Assembly: GCA_945870025.1 (NCBI GenBank)
Contig: CAMBQN010000007.1
Coordinates: 49,927-113,926 of the forward strand
Source of the DNA: Akkermansia muciniphila
Lineage (GTDB): Bacteria; Verrucomicrobiota; Kiritimatiellia; RFP12; JAAYNR01
Direction of reading: 5' to 3'
Length of the DNA stretch: 64,000 nucleotides
Of this stretch, positions 50,861-59,813 are shown piece after piece (the stretch's first letter is position 1; every line of letters starts with the position of its first letter). The translations under genes were made by a program, and so were the position numbers. The notes beneath the pieces were generated by a model. The model did no database searches. It worked only from the letters and a program-made list of their open reading frames with translations, and was not told the origin of the DNA.

Positions 50861-50987
50861 GGGAGAGAGAGAAAAAAAAAGCTGAAAAGCTGAAATGCGG
50901 GAAAGGGAAAGCGGGAGAGAGAATGCGGAAAGCGGAAGCGCGGGCGGGGTCTAACTGTGGCGGCCCGGATCGGAATGGAGCTGGGAG

Positions 50988-51146
50988 ATGATCGCGGCGG
51001 CCGCGCAGGCCGCAGCGATGGCCGGGATCACCGAGGGTGTGGCAGTAACGGCGGCGGTCGGCGGGCCGCCACCAGGCGCCTCGGGAAGGCACCGAAACGG
51101 GACCTGGGCGGCGATTGACGGGGACAATGGACTTGCGCTGCAATAG
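50988..51146 (+). CDS. possible small ORF
   Basis: 52 residues, Ala/Gly-rich (MIAAAAQAAAMAGITEG at the start). GGAG lies seven bases upstream of the ATG. It follows repeat copy 2 as the 45293-46094 cassette follows copy 1. No family is recognised. Confidence 0.25.
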   Translation: MIAAAAQAAAMAGITEGVAVTAAVGGPPPGASGRHRNGTWAAIDGDNGLALQ

Positions 51147-51195
51147 TTTAGACATGGATTTCCTGTCCCCGAGAACCCGTACCTAGCGGTAATAA

Positions 51196-51234
51196 ATCAA
51201 CTACTCGGTTTGGCAAAACGAGGAGATAGTTGAT
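51196..51234 (-). terminator. hairpin downstream of the 51270-51689 gene
   Basis: ATCAACTA (51196-51203) and TAGTTGAT (51227-51234) pair, with an inner CTCG/CGAG. It lies 36 bases past the stop of the minus-strand gene. On that strand TTTATTA follows, so it is a plausible weak terminator. Confidence 0.4.
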
Positions 51235-51269
51235 CGATGGTTTCTCCTGCCGTTCTTGCAGATGGACGA

Positions 51270-51689
51270 TCAGGGCTCCCTGTACGTCACCTTGCCCGCC
51301 GAATCGACGGCGAGGACTCTCGCTTTCTGGAGGCTGGCGATGACGCGTTCGATGGCTGGCGCGTCGATGCCGCCTGTCAGGCGGAACATCGTCTCGATGG
51401 AATGGATCAGCGCATCCTTCTTTTTGGGCTTCAGCTTGCCGATCCGTTTGGCGACGTAGTCGACAAGTTGAGCTGGCGTCATACAGGAAACCGAATCCTT
51501 GACTGCCGCTGTCACGCCTGCGGGTGACTCTGTTTTGGCTGCGGGGGCAGCAGGCGGTGGTGGCCGTGAGGTTGCAGGCTGAGCCGCCAGCGTTTGCTGG
51601 GGCGTGTGGATCTGCATCAGCGCGTCGAACTGAGCCACGCTCATTTCAACGATGACGGTTCCAGATGAAGTGAAGCCGATCTTGTTCAT
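51270..51689 (-). CDS. unknown protein with winged-helix-like C-terminus
   Basis: 139 residues from the ATG at 51689, with GGAG six bases upstream. The first ~35 residues form a small beta-like segment (TSSGTVIVEMSVAQFDALMQI). A Pro/Ala/Thr linker follows to about residue 65, and the C-terminal ~75 residues are helical (TPAQLVDYVAKRIGKLKPKKKDALIHSIETMFRLTG) ending in a wing-like VIASLQKARVLAVDSAGKVTYREP. That end resembles a winged helix, perhaps DNA-binding. The family is not recognised. It is the gene after the DUF4238 gene on the same strand, 42 bases downstream of its stop. Confidence 0.65.
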   Translation of the reverse strand: MNKIGFTSSGTVIVEMSVAQFDALMQIHTPQQTLAAQPATSRPPPPAAPAAKTESPAGVTAAVKDSVSCMTPAQLVDYVAKRIGKLKPKKKDALIHSIETMFRLTGGIDAPAIERVIASLQKARVLAVDSAGKVTYREP

Positions 51690-51731
51690 GGTTATCTCCG
51701 TGGTTTGGGTTCGCTATTTCACAAGTGCTTT

Positions 51732-52667
51732 TCATGAGACTCGTTCAATTTCGTGAGTGAACCAGTGAAGATGTCCCCTTTTCATGGCGCGAACATTAAC
51801 CTGGAAACCGGAGAACTGCTTGACGAATCCCGGCACCCACTCGTGGTTATCGCGAAAGAAGACGGTAGTCTCGGCACATTGGACAAGGAGTCTGTTGATG
51901 GAAATGACCTCTTGACGTTTTAGGTGACGAATAACGCGGCGAAATCCCGTGAAGGAAAAATCAGTCTGTTGATGATCATACTCGCAATCTGGACAGATCC
52001 TAATCGCAAGATTGGGGGCAAGCGGAACAATCCAGTTCTGGATTTGAATGTTGGGCGTTTTCTCAACAGCTACAGGAAAGTCACTTGTGAAGAAGGGGCT
52101 GTTTTCAATGGTGTTCACAAGGATCTCCCATTTGAAATTCCCAAAGGTGTTAATCCGCGAGAAAATTGAAGCTGTCCCTATGGCCTGCGGATATTTGGGA
52201 TCGACCTGAACCCTGAATAATCCGCTGTCCAATAGCTCTGTAACGCTTCTCTCTGCCAGTACTGCGGAGACCTTTGGCAAGTTGTCCTTAGAATCTAGTG
52301 CTCTAGCAGTCTCCTCGATCATGTGTTTTATGGGACCAGCCTGTTGGCGCATTGCTGCTGGTGAGCACGTGAGCACATAAGCTACAAATCCGGCAATGAC
52401 GTAGACGCAGTCATGGTCTATCGTGTCGTTTTGGAGTTTATCCACCGCCGAGTTATAGCAGGGCTCAACGGTTTTCAGAAACTCTTCAATGGCTCTCGCT
52501 TCTTTCAAGAAGGGATTTGTGTTCCCCTCTTCTAATCTGCATACAGAATGCGCATCAGGGGTAAAAGCCTTCAGGTCCTGCTTACGAATCGCGTACATTC
52601 GATTCCCGAGTTTTGTGGAATAGAACTTACGAAGGTGGACTTGCGAAACATAATGGTCGAGCGCCAT
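51732..52667 (-). CDS. DUF4238 protein
   Basis: 311 residues. The start DHYVSQVHLRKFYSTKLGNRMYAIRKQDL is the DUF4238 signature (HyvPqfyLrnF). The middle GFVAYVLTCSPAAMRQQ and the later FFTSDFPVAVEKTP and FFRDNHEW segments also fit the family. Function is unknown; members are common in accessory and defence islands. No signal peptide or membrane segment is seen. Base composition is lower in GC than the core genes. Confidence 0.85.
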   Translation of the reverse strand: MALDHYVSQVHLRKFYSTKLGNRMYAIRKQDLKAFTPDAHSVCRLEEGNTNPFLKEARAIEEFLKTVEPCYNSAVDKLQNDTIDHDCVYVIAGFVAYVLTCSPAAMRQQAGPIKHMIEETARALDSKDNLPKVSAVLAERSVTELLDSGLFRVQVDPKYPQAIGTASIFSRINTFGNFKWEILVNTIENSPFFTSDFPVAVEKTPNIQIQNWIVPLAPNLAIRICPDCEYDHQQTDFSFTGFRRVIRHLKRQEVISINRLLVQCAETTVFFRDNHEWVPGFVKQFSGFQVNVRAMKRGHLHWFTHEIERVS

Positions 52668-52865
52668 ATCTACGCAAACTCCTACTCACCCTTCACCTAG
52701 CTGTCATGCGATCTGTTACTCTTAAGTCCATAATCGTGATCGTACTCACCCCTCAAGCGGCCTCGGCCAGACCCGCACCGCAACCGTGAAGAGCGCCTTG
52801 GTTCGGGTTTCCGCCGTAATGCGTCGACTTGCTGCACTGTCTCGTTGGCAACGTTCATTCCAGAA

Positions 52866-54506
52866 CTAAGGAGTGGGTGGCGGAAAACTGTGTTGTTGAA
52901 ATTGCTTGATAATGTCTAAAGCATTTTGCACTTCTGTTTTTGCAAACGTCGGGGGTGCGGAGTGGCTGAGTTGGTTCAAGACTGTGGAACTGACAAGATC
53001 AATGGCGGATACCATCAAGTAAGGGATAAAGTCTGGATGATTTTTCGACGCCTGGTTTCCTTGAAGTGTTTTTCGCAGTTCTTGTCGTCTCTTAATGGCT
53101 GACCAAAAGTAGTCGGCTTTAATCTCTTTAGGATTTCTTTTGAAGATGACTTCAATGCCACTTTCATCGCAGACTTTTTTTAGTTTTGTTTCAAATGCGG
53201 CTCGAATATAGACGGCGGCAGCCATAAGGTCGCCTGCATTGAGATGGGCTTGAGCTTTTACCAACAAATCGCCGTTGCGCATTTCTGGACGGTCAAAAGC
53301 GTTCGTACCGTTAGACACCAAATACATCTCTTTAGACTCCCAGTCCTTTTTATCTAAATGAGATTTTGCGAGGTCATACCAAGTGTGATCATGAGTAAAG
53401 AGGAAGATTTGCCAATCTACGAAATCGCTTTGAAACAGTTTCAGAAGCGGAATTCGGTTGGAGAGGTCAAGTCCGATTAGAACGTCGTCTAATACGAGTA
53501 TGCCGGGACGGCCGGCACGGGTAATTCTTGCGCTGCCGAGATAAATTGACAATGCGATTGCCGATAGGCGAGCTTCGTTGAGAAAGTGTTGAGGTTCGAG
53601 AATCTCTCGCCCGTTAAGCCAGATTTTTAAAGGTATCGTTGTGCCAGCAAAATGCCGATTCCATGATAAGTTGTTGTGCAAATAGGTGATTGTTGGCAAA
53701 GGCTCCAATTTGATCGAGACATCTTGTACAAGCGTTGCCAATATTCTGTTTGCTTCATCAACGACGGACGGCAAAACCTCTGCCAACGCCGTGGTCATGT
53801 CGCTTGCAGCAGTTACTGCCGCTCTCTGATTCGATGAGTTACCCCAGTTCTGCGTTTTTTTTAGTGCCTCCAACATTCTCAACCGCAACCCTCCGATTGG
53901 CGGCAGATTTAATGGTTTAGTGTCGTAGAGAATTGTTCCAGTCAATATGTCATAGATGTTAGGTGATCCGCTTTTGTGGACGAAGTTAGTTTCAAGCAGA
54001 GAGCGGTAATCGAGAAAGAAGCAGTAACTTGCTAAGTTATTAAATGATGTTTTTTTTGCTGTGTCTGTCGAAGGGTGTGAGGCTCCAACACCCCAACTGA
54101 AAGAACGCGGGGGGTCCGATGTCAGTTCAACGGCAACTGAATCGTCGGTGCCAATGTCGAAAATGTTCTGATATGGACTATAGTCCGTGTCTTTTAAAGT
54201 ACGATTAAACAGGTCGCGCAGTGCCTTAAAGAGGGAGGTCTTGCCGCTTCCGTTCTCGCCATACAGGAGAAGGTTCTTGCCTGTGTCTCCGAGGTTGATT
54301 TCAAAATTCTTTGGACGATATTGTGGGAACGCACGATAGCCGCTGATGGAAATTGATTTAATGCGGGGAGTGGTCGCTGAAGCCGGAGGCGGCGTGGCGA
54401 CAGTTTGCTGTGTCTGCGTTGCCAGAGACGCGGGTTGCGGTGGAGTTGATGCTGGCGGTTGGAACGGCGCATCATTACTGGCGCTCGGTGTTGGGTTAGC
54501 ACTCAT
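52866..54506 (-). CDS. AAA (SMC/RecF-like) ATPase of a defence operon
   Basis: 546 residues. After a Pro/Ala/Thr-rich N-terminus (~45 residues) comes IKSISISGYRAFPQ, Walker A GENGSGKTSLFKALRDLF (about 83-100), the signature-like HFLNEARLSAIALSIYLGSAR and Walker B ILVLDDVLIGLDLSNRIPLLKL. FLFTHDHTW gives the switch His. This is the ABC-type head of RecF/SbcC-like NTPases without a long coiled coil. The C-terminal ~150 residues are helical. It overlaps the upstream methylase gene by four bases (ATGA). In helicase-methylase-ATPase (Hma) defence systems an ATPase of this type is the third component. Confidence 0.8.
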   Translation of the reverse strand: MSANPTPSASNDAPFQPPASTPPQPASLATQTQQTVATPPPASATTPRIKSISISGYRAFPQYRPKNFEINLGDTGKNLLLYGENGSGKTSLFKALRDLFNRTLKDTDYSPYQNIFDIGTDDSVAVELTSDPPRSFSWGVGASHPSTDTAKKTSFNNLASYCFFLDYRSLLETNFVHKSGSPNIYDILTGTILYDTKPLNLPPIGGLRLRMLEALKKTQNWGNSSNQRAAVTAASDMTTALAEVLPSVVDEANRILATLVQDVSIKLEPLPTITYLHNNLSWNRHFAGTTIPLKIWLNGREILEPQHFLNEARLSAIALSIYLGSARITRAGRPGILVLDDVLIGLDLSNRIPLLKLFQSDFVDWQIFLFTHDHTWYDLAKSHLDKKDWESKEMYLVSNGTNAFDRPEMRNGDLLVKAQAHLNAGDLMAAAVYIRAAFETKLKKVCDESGIEVIFKRNPKEIKADYFWSAIKRRQELRKTLQGNQASKNHPDFIPYLMVSAIDLVSSTVLNQLSHSAPPTFAKTEVQNALDIIKQFQQHSFPPPTP

Positions 54507-57500
54507 TTCTTGTCTACGGATTCTATGGTTTGGATTTCTTCCAGGTTTTGAAGGTCATTCAGTGCGGCACGAAGGGGGTGTCTATAATCGGCGATTTGAT
54601 TATAAAGGGCAGTGATGTCGTTAGGGGCGGGGTGTGGCGACGGGGTAACAGTCACCAGAATCGGTCGTGATAGGTCGTAGATGCGCAGGTTGCGGGCGTG
54701 GAGCTCGGCGGTGAAGTAGAGTTCGTAAATCAGGCCGTTTAGCCACTGCTCAAAGAAGGGGATCGCTGTTAGACGATTTGGTAAAGCGACGTTGATGGGT
54801 TTGTTGAGCTCAATTATGGCTGCGGCAAGAAGCTCGCAGAAATGCTGCTGCTCCGGCGTGACATTAGGGATGGGAAGTTGTTCTTGATATTGCCGAAGGG
54901 CTTGGAGAAAACCATTTTGGAGATCGGTACAACTTTTGCGAAGACAATACCATATCACTGGAGAATTCAAAACAGCGGCAAGGAACCGGTTAGCGCCAGC
55001 AACAAAATAGAGGGCATCATTGTGGTAGTAGCCCTCGTCATCGAAGGCGTAGGTCGGCTTATCCATGAAACGACCCATAACAATCTTTTGCGTGGAGAAC
55101 TCTTCCCAATATGAACATGATCGAAGTTCCCAAAAATATGTTCCTTGATCAGTGCGCTTGATGAGGCGTTGCCGATTCTTCCCCGTAGCAAGATAGTCAT
55201 AAATTGCTCGGTATGTTTTTTTAAAAATGATTTCCGCTTCTTCAGCGCTTTTACCACTCCATGGGTGGATTTTATTTTCGGAGGACTCAATTTTGATTAG
55301 GTAGCGGTCGGAGAAATTGACACGCCAACGCTTGATGTCGCGTCCTTTCAGAAACGGTTTTAGAAGTTCATCAGAAGCAGCATGGTTAGCAATCAAGCCT
55401 TTGCGCGTTTTTTCATCGACTTGAAAAATATCGCACCCAGTCTTAATTCCGTAATAGATTCTCCCCCCGCAACAATTTTTGAGCGGTGTTCCTGCTTTTT
55501 GTATGCGTTGGAGGAGTACGATATCGTATTCACCTTCGAGTCTCCAGACAGAGGGTCTGAGGTCGCGCTGACGGAGAGTTTGGTGCTGTTCTTCAAAGAC
55601 TTGCGGAAAGGTCTCCTTGTCCGGGCCAAGGCGCCAAGTGAATACGGGGAATTGGCGGTCTTGGTTGATGACATAGTGACGGATAAAATGCTCATCACCA
55701 TTTTTTGAGTCAGGGAGTTGACCATGTCCGATGTCATGCGTTTTTCGGGTGACAAAAATTGCGGGATAGGCGACCGCTGTGAAGATGTTGGTGTCGCCGA
55801 AATCGATGATTGCAGTCGGGGCGGAAGCGTGGGCAAGGTAGGCACGGAGTTTCTCGCCATAACCGGAGCGGAAGTATTTGTTCGATGTGATAAATGAGAG
55901 ATACCCACCCGTTTTGAGGAGTTGGAGAGAGCGTTCAAAAAAATAGACGAAAAGGTCGGCGGTGCCAGCGTAACTTTCGTATTGTCCGGCAAGGATTGTT
56001 TTGAGAGGTTTTTCTGCGCCGTCTGAATCAGTTGCGGTTTGAGATTTGAGTTCTTCCTGACGGACATAGGGCGGATTGCCGATAATAATGTCGAAGGGTT
56101 CAGAGAGGCCGAACATCCATTCGGGCTCAAAGAAATCTGCGGCAACATTAGTATTGTAGGGGTTCCAACGGGCGATACGGTCAGCGTCGGATGTGGAGAA
56201 TGTGCCAATAGAGGCAAGTTCAGCGGCGAGTTGTTTGCAAAATTCGCGGTCTTGTTTCCGAAGCGCTTTTTTGCGCGGATAGGAGCGGGCGGTGAAGTAG
56301 TCGTGGCGAATGGTTTTAAGTTGTTTTTCCAGGGTACGCACGTGTGCAGAACCGAGCAGTAGTTGCCCTCGCTGGAGGGTGATGATGGAATTAGCAGCGA
56401 CTATTTTTGTTTCGAGGTTGGGGAGCGGTAGAATCCCGTAGTTTGGAAGAGAGGGATCAATTGACTGGTCAACGATAAGGGTAATGAAAAACCGGAGTTT
56501 TGCGATTTGGACGGCAAGGGGCTGGATATCTGCGCCGTAGAGGCAGTTTTCGATAAGGAATAGTTTGCGCCCGTAGTCGCCGTTGTCGTGAACGAAAGCC
56601 CGTTCGACGGCAATTATCGCGGCTTCGCGGGCGGGGGCGTCTGTGATTTGGTCGGCTGCATTACGTTGGCGTTGCTTCCAGAGTGTGTTGCCGCGGTCGA
56701 GTATGGAAAGGATGTGGGTGAGTTTGCGAAGCGCCCCCATTGGAAAGGCCCCGGACCCACAGGCAGGATCAAGGATCTTGAGTTGGTCGATGGTTTCGAT
56801 GAGAGAGGCCGTCTCGGTGGGAGAAAACGGGGAGTTATCGCAGAGGACAGCGGAGAAGAGGGCGCAAAGGCGCGGGTCGTCAGGAGTGGTTTTGATGGAT
56901 GCGGCGAGGGTCGGGCGAAGGGCTTGTTCAACCATCCAATTGACGACGTAGTCGGGGGTGTAAAAGGAACCGGTGGCATTGCGGGCTGCGGTTCCGGTTT
57001 CCGGGTTGTATGAAGCAAGGAGATTTTCGAAGATATTGCCGAGGAGGTCAGGATCTAGGGCAACTTCCTCTTCGAGTGGCGTATTCTCGGCCACAGTAAA
57101 GACATAGTGGTGGAGAATTGAAAGGAGGGGTGCAACCGGGACTGCGGATTGAGAGGCGCTGCCTGTGGCGGCCGAAAGGTCGGCTATTTGATTGGGGCCG
57201 AAGAAAAGGAAATTGGGAACACGCGGGCATTTGGAGAGATCAGAGGCAAAACCGTCGGCGCGGATTTCGTGGGTATAGTTGGAGTTGCCTTTCTCGGCAC
57301 GTTCGTCGAGGCACTCGAAGAGACCGCCGTTGAGAAAGGGGGTCTTCCGAAAAATGACGGCAAGGGCCTCCGGGTCACGGAGTTGTTCGGCATGTCGCCA
57401 AAGGGTGTGAACCATGTGGTCGTCTTTACCAGGACTGGAGAATCGGCGGTTTGGGGGTGCCGACGGATCGGGGTTGTCCATCTCTGTGTTTAGGCTGGCA

Positions 57501-58513
57501 AAGAAAAGATTTTGGAGGATAGCAGTGTAGTAAGTGCCCGCAGTCGAGGAAGCGTCGAGGAGGATGTCGCGGATGTTCGTCTCGTCGAAAAATTCGGTGG
57601 GAATGAGGGAACGACCATTAGGGAATTTTTTTTCCTTAAGAAACCAACAGAAGAGAAGACGAGTTAGAAGTCGAATGAGGAAGAGTGATGGCTTACCGTC
57701 GCCGTCAACGGGAGAATCGGGGGGCGGAATAATGTTTTCCCGCGCCCAGAAGAACCAGTTGGCAATGGCATAGTAAGCGCTGCGCCGGAGAAGTTCGACA
57801 TTAAAGATCTCCTCCCATGAGGCGTGGAGAGCGTCAAAACTCGTAATGGGGAGGCGCTGGGGATGGACAAGATTGGGGACGGCCAGTGATTTGAGAATGT
57901 CGAGGTGGCCGCGGTGTGGCGTGGCACAATCGATGTTGCGGATGAGGGTGACTTTGCTGAGAACATCTATCTCGGCGTCAATTTTGTTGGGACGGCGGTT
58001 GATGACGGCGAGGGTGAGAGCAGGGTGATCCCCCCCTCCTGTTTTGAATAGCACCATAACGGGCTGGGGAAAGACGCGATTGACGCAACGGGTGACGGCG
58101 GCGAGTTTGCCTCGCGCATAGTCGGTTCCCGTCAGTTCGACGGCAAGGAACACGTAGGAGTTGTAACGAGCGCGTTCAAGGGCGGATGGATCGTCGAAGA
58201 GGGATTGTGGGCCAGAGAGGTTTTCGTCAGTGAGTTGGAAAAGAAAATGGGCGGAACGCCATTCGGAGATGAGGGCGGCAGGATGGTTGAGAAAGCCTTG
58301 CTGATCAAAGGTGTCTCTGAACGCATCGAACGAGGGCGTAGCGAGCGTGCGCGAGCTTCCATAACCAAGAGCCCTGAAAAAATCCAATGCAGCGGCGCGA
58401 AAATCAGTCGCCGCACAAAAAGCGGCGAGTTTCTGCGTGACTATTTCTCGAATATCAGACACGGTTTGCTCGCTCGTGCCTGATGATTTGCCAGTGGTAT
58501 CGTTCTTTGGCAT
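54503..58513 (-). CDS. large N6-adenine DNA methylase (Eco57I/PglX-like), defence operon
   Basis: 1336 residues. The methylase core has motif I DPACGSGAFPMGALRKL (about 590-606) and motif IV IIGNPPYVRQEEL (about 835-850), the NPPY class of adenine methylases. A specificity-like C-terminal region follows (GRDIKRWRVNFSDRYLIK, ALYFVAGANRFLAAVLNSPV, QEQLPIPNVTPEQQ). The N-terminal ~300 residues may hold a nuclease-like or recognition domain but show no certain PD-ExK set. Size and layout resemble type IIG enzymes and PglX. It is markedly AT-richer than the core. The start lies 115 bases after the DUF1016 stop and the gene is coupled to the ATPase. Confidence 0.87.
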   Translation of the reverse strand: MPKNDTTGKSSGTSEQTVSDIREIVTQKLAAFCAATDFRAAALDFFRALGYGSSRTLATPSFDAFRDTFDQQGFLNHPAALISEWRSAHFLFQLTDENLSGPQSLFDDPSALERARYNSYVFLAVELTGTDYARGKLAAVTRCVNRVFPQPVMVLFKTGGGDHPALTLAVINRRPNKIDAEIDVLSKVTLIRNIDCATPHRGHLDILKSLAVPNLVHPQRLPITSFDALHASWEEIFNVELLRRSAYYAIANWFFWARENIIPPPDSPVDGDGKPSLFLIRLLTRLLFCWFLKEKKFPNGRSLIPTEFFDETNIRDILLDASSTAGTYYTAILQNLFFASLNTEMDNPDPSAPPNRRFSSPGKDDHMVHTLWRHAEQLRDPEALAVIFRKTPFLNGGLFECLDERAEKGNSNYTHEIRADGFASDLSKCPRVPNFLFFGPNQIADLSAATGSASQSAVPVAPLLSILHHYVFTVAENTPLEEEVALDPDLLGNIFENLLASYNPETGTAARNATGSFYTPDYVVNWMVEQALRPTLAASIKTTPDDPRLCALFSAVLCDNSPFSPTETASLIETIDQLKILDPACGSGAFPMGALRKLTHILSILDRGNTLWKQRQRNAADQITDAPAREAAIIAVERAFVHDNGDYGRKLFLIENCLYGADIQPLAVQIAKLRFFITLIVDQSIDPSLPNYGILPLPNLETKIVAANSIITLQRGQLLLGSAHVRTLEKQLKTIRHDYFTARSYPRKKALRKQDREFCKQLAAELASIGTFSTSDADRIARWNPYNTNVAADFFEPEWMFGLSEPFDIIIGNPPYVRQEELKSQTATDSDGAEKPLKTILAGQYESYAGTADLFVYFFERSLQLLKTGGYLSFITSNKYFRSGYGEKLRAYLAHASAPTAIIDFGDTNIFTAVAYPAIFVTRKTHDIGHGQLPDSKNGDEHFIRHYVINQDRQFPVFTWRLGPDKETFPQVFEEQHQTLRQRDLRPSVWRLEGEYDIVLLQRIQKAGTPLKNCCGGRIYYGIKTGCDIFQVDEKTRKGLIANHAASDELLKPFLKGRDIKRWRVNFSDRYLIKIESSENKIHPWSGKSAEEAEIIFKKTYRAIYDYLATGKNRQRLIKRTDQGTYFWELRSCSYWEEFSTQKIVMGRFMDKPTYAFDDEGYYHNDALYFVAGANRFLAAVLNSPVIWYCLRKSCTDLQNGFLQALRQYQEQLPIPNVTPEQQHFCELLAAAIIELNKPINVALPNRLTAIPFFEQWLNGLIYELYFTAELHARNLRIYDLSRPILVTVTPSPHPAPNDITALYNQIADYRHPLRAALNDLQNLEEIQTIESVDKK

Positions 58514-58628
58514 AAGGTTATCTCAGGGCTTGGGCTGTGACGAGTTCGGTCTCGGTGGGCAGGTTGGGCTGTGCGTCAGACCGAATATCACACTCTCTTT
58601 TGCACTCTTTCAAACGTTGTTACCCTTT

Positions 58629-59813
58629 TTATGCAGGCCCCAGTTCCTTCTCGATCTCGGCGATGGTCGGGAGAGAGCCTTTGAGCTTTTTGGGGAGGTT
58701 ACGGGTGAGCTGGTATTCGCTCACGCCGATGGCTTTGTTCATGCCGCGCAGGGCGTATTCGGCGATGAGCCGTTTCTTTTCCTGACAGAGGATTAGCCCG
58801 ATGCTGGGCTGGTCGTCAGGATGGCGCATCTTGTCATCCACGACGTTGAGGTAGAAGTTGGTCTTCGACGCGTATTCCGGTTTGAACGCGCCCCGCTTCA
58901 ACTCGATCACCACGAAGCAGCGGAGCCGGAGGTGGTAGAAGAGGAGGTCGATGTAGAAATCGTCATCCCCGATTTCGACATGCACCTGCCTGCCGACGAA
59001 CGCAAAGCCGGTGCCGAGTTCGACAAGAAACTTGCTGAGGTGTTCGATCAGCCCGAGTTCCAGATCGCGCTCCCGCGCATCAGCGTCCAACGTCAAAAAC
59101 CCGAAGTTGTATGGGTCTTTGACCAATTGCTGCGCGAGGTCGGACTGCGGTTCGGGAAGGGTCTGCTTGAAGTTGGTGACGGCCTTACCCTGGCGCTCGT
59201 GGAGCTTGCTTTGGATCTGGAGGGTGAGAACGCTGCGGCTCCAGCCGTGCTCGGAAGCCTGGGCCGCATACCAGAGGCGAAGGGCGGGGTCTTTAATCTT
59301 CTGAACAAGAATGACGTTGTGGAACCATGGGATGGCCAAGATTTCGGGCGGGGGTAATTCTTGCGCAGGCTGCGCAAGATTTGGCAGACGGCTCTGCTCG
59401 CCAACTTGACCGGTGATTTCTTGCGCAGGTTGCGCAAGATTTGTATCTACCTCTGCATATGCCAGATAGAACGCCCTCATCCGCCAGATGTTGTTGGCCG
59501 AAAAGCCTTCGATGCCGGGGAATGAATCCTGTAAATCCTTCGCCAGTCTCTCGATAACGGATTTGCCCCAACCCTCTTGCTTTTGCCTTAAAACAATATC
59601 CCTGCCGGTCTGCCAGTAAAGGAGAATGAGTTCGCGGCAAACGGCCATGTGGGCGCGGATCTGGGCGGAAGCGATGCGCCGCTTGAGTTCGCCGAGCAAC
59701 AGCCCATAGGCGTCGGCGACCGGCAGGTCGGCAGGTGTGCCGAGTGCAGAGACGTTTTGCTTATTCTGACGGGGTTTGATCGGCGGCCTACGCTTGTGAG
59801 CGGGACTACTCAT
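58629..59813 (-). CDS. DUF1016/YhcG-family nuclease
   Basis: 394 residues. The N-terminal winged-helix module of the family (LLYWQTGRDIVLRQKQEGWGKSVIERLAKDL, then FSANNIWRMRAFYLAY) is followed by a PD-(D/E)XK nuclease-like domain with FYIDLLFYHLRLRCFVVIELKRG (Asp, then E-x-K) near residues 290-315. Members often accompany restriction-modification genes. A Gln/Pro-rich linker carries NLAQPAQE twice, encoded by palindromic DNA at 59360-59378 and 59420-59438. It is coupled to the helicase gene by a four-base overlap and precedes the methylase by 115 bases. It is not part of the basic Hma set as I know it. Confidence 0.88.
   Translation of the reverse strand: MSSPAHKRRPPIKPRQNKQNVSALGTPADLPVADAYGLLLGELKRRIASAQIRAHMAVCRELILLYWQTGRDIVLRQKQEGWGKSVIERLAKDLQDSFPGIEGFSANNIWRMRAFYLAYAEVDTNLAQPAQEITGQVGEQSRLPNLAQPAQELPPPEILAIPWFHNVILVQKIKDPALRLWYAAQASEHGWSRSVLTLQIQSKLHERQGKAVTNFKQTLPEPQSDLAQQLVKDPYNFGFLTLDADARERDLELGLIEHLSKFLVELGTGFAFVGRQVHVEIGDDDFYIDLLFYHLRLRCFVVIELKRGAFKPEYASKTNFYLNVVDDKMRHPDDQPSIGLILCQEKKRLIAEYALRGMNKAIGVSEYQLTRNLPKKLKGSLPTIAEIEKELGPA
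59360..59438. repeat. paired intragenic palindromes in the DUF1016 gene
   Basis: CTTGCGCAG-G-CTGCGCAAG (59360-59378) is a perfect 9-bp hairpin. The copy at 59420-59438 has one mismatch. The copies start exactly 60 bp apart in frame and encode NLAQPAQE twice. Confidence 0.85.

Larger units (their letters stand above)
50621..51269. other. gene-poor interval upstream of the Gabija locus
   Basis: Contains the second palindrome and purine-tract element (50838-50915), a weak 52-residue frame (50988-51146) and a hairpin (51196-51234). Nothing else is recognisable. Confidence 0.5.

Noticed and set aside
52697..52858. 53-codon minus-strand frame before the DUF4238 gene
   Set aside because: Arg/Ser-rich with no motif, and an alternative frame reads equally well. 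Not enough to call a gene.
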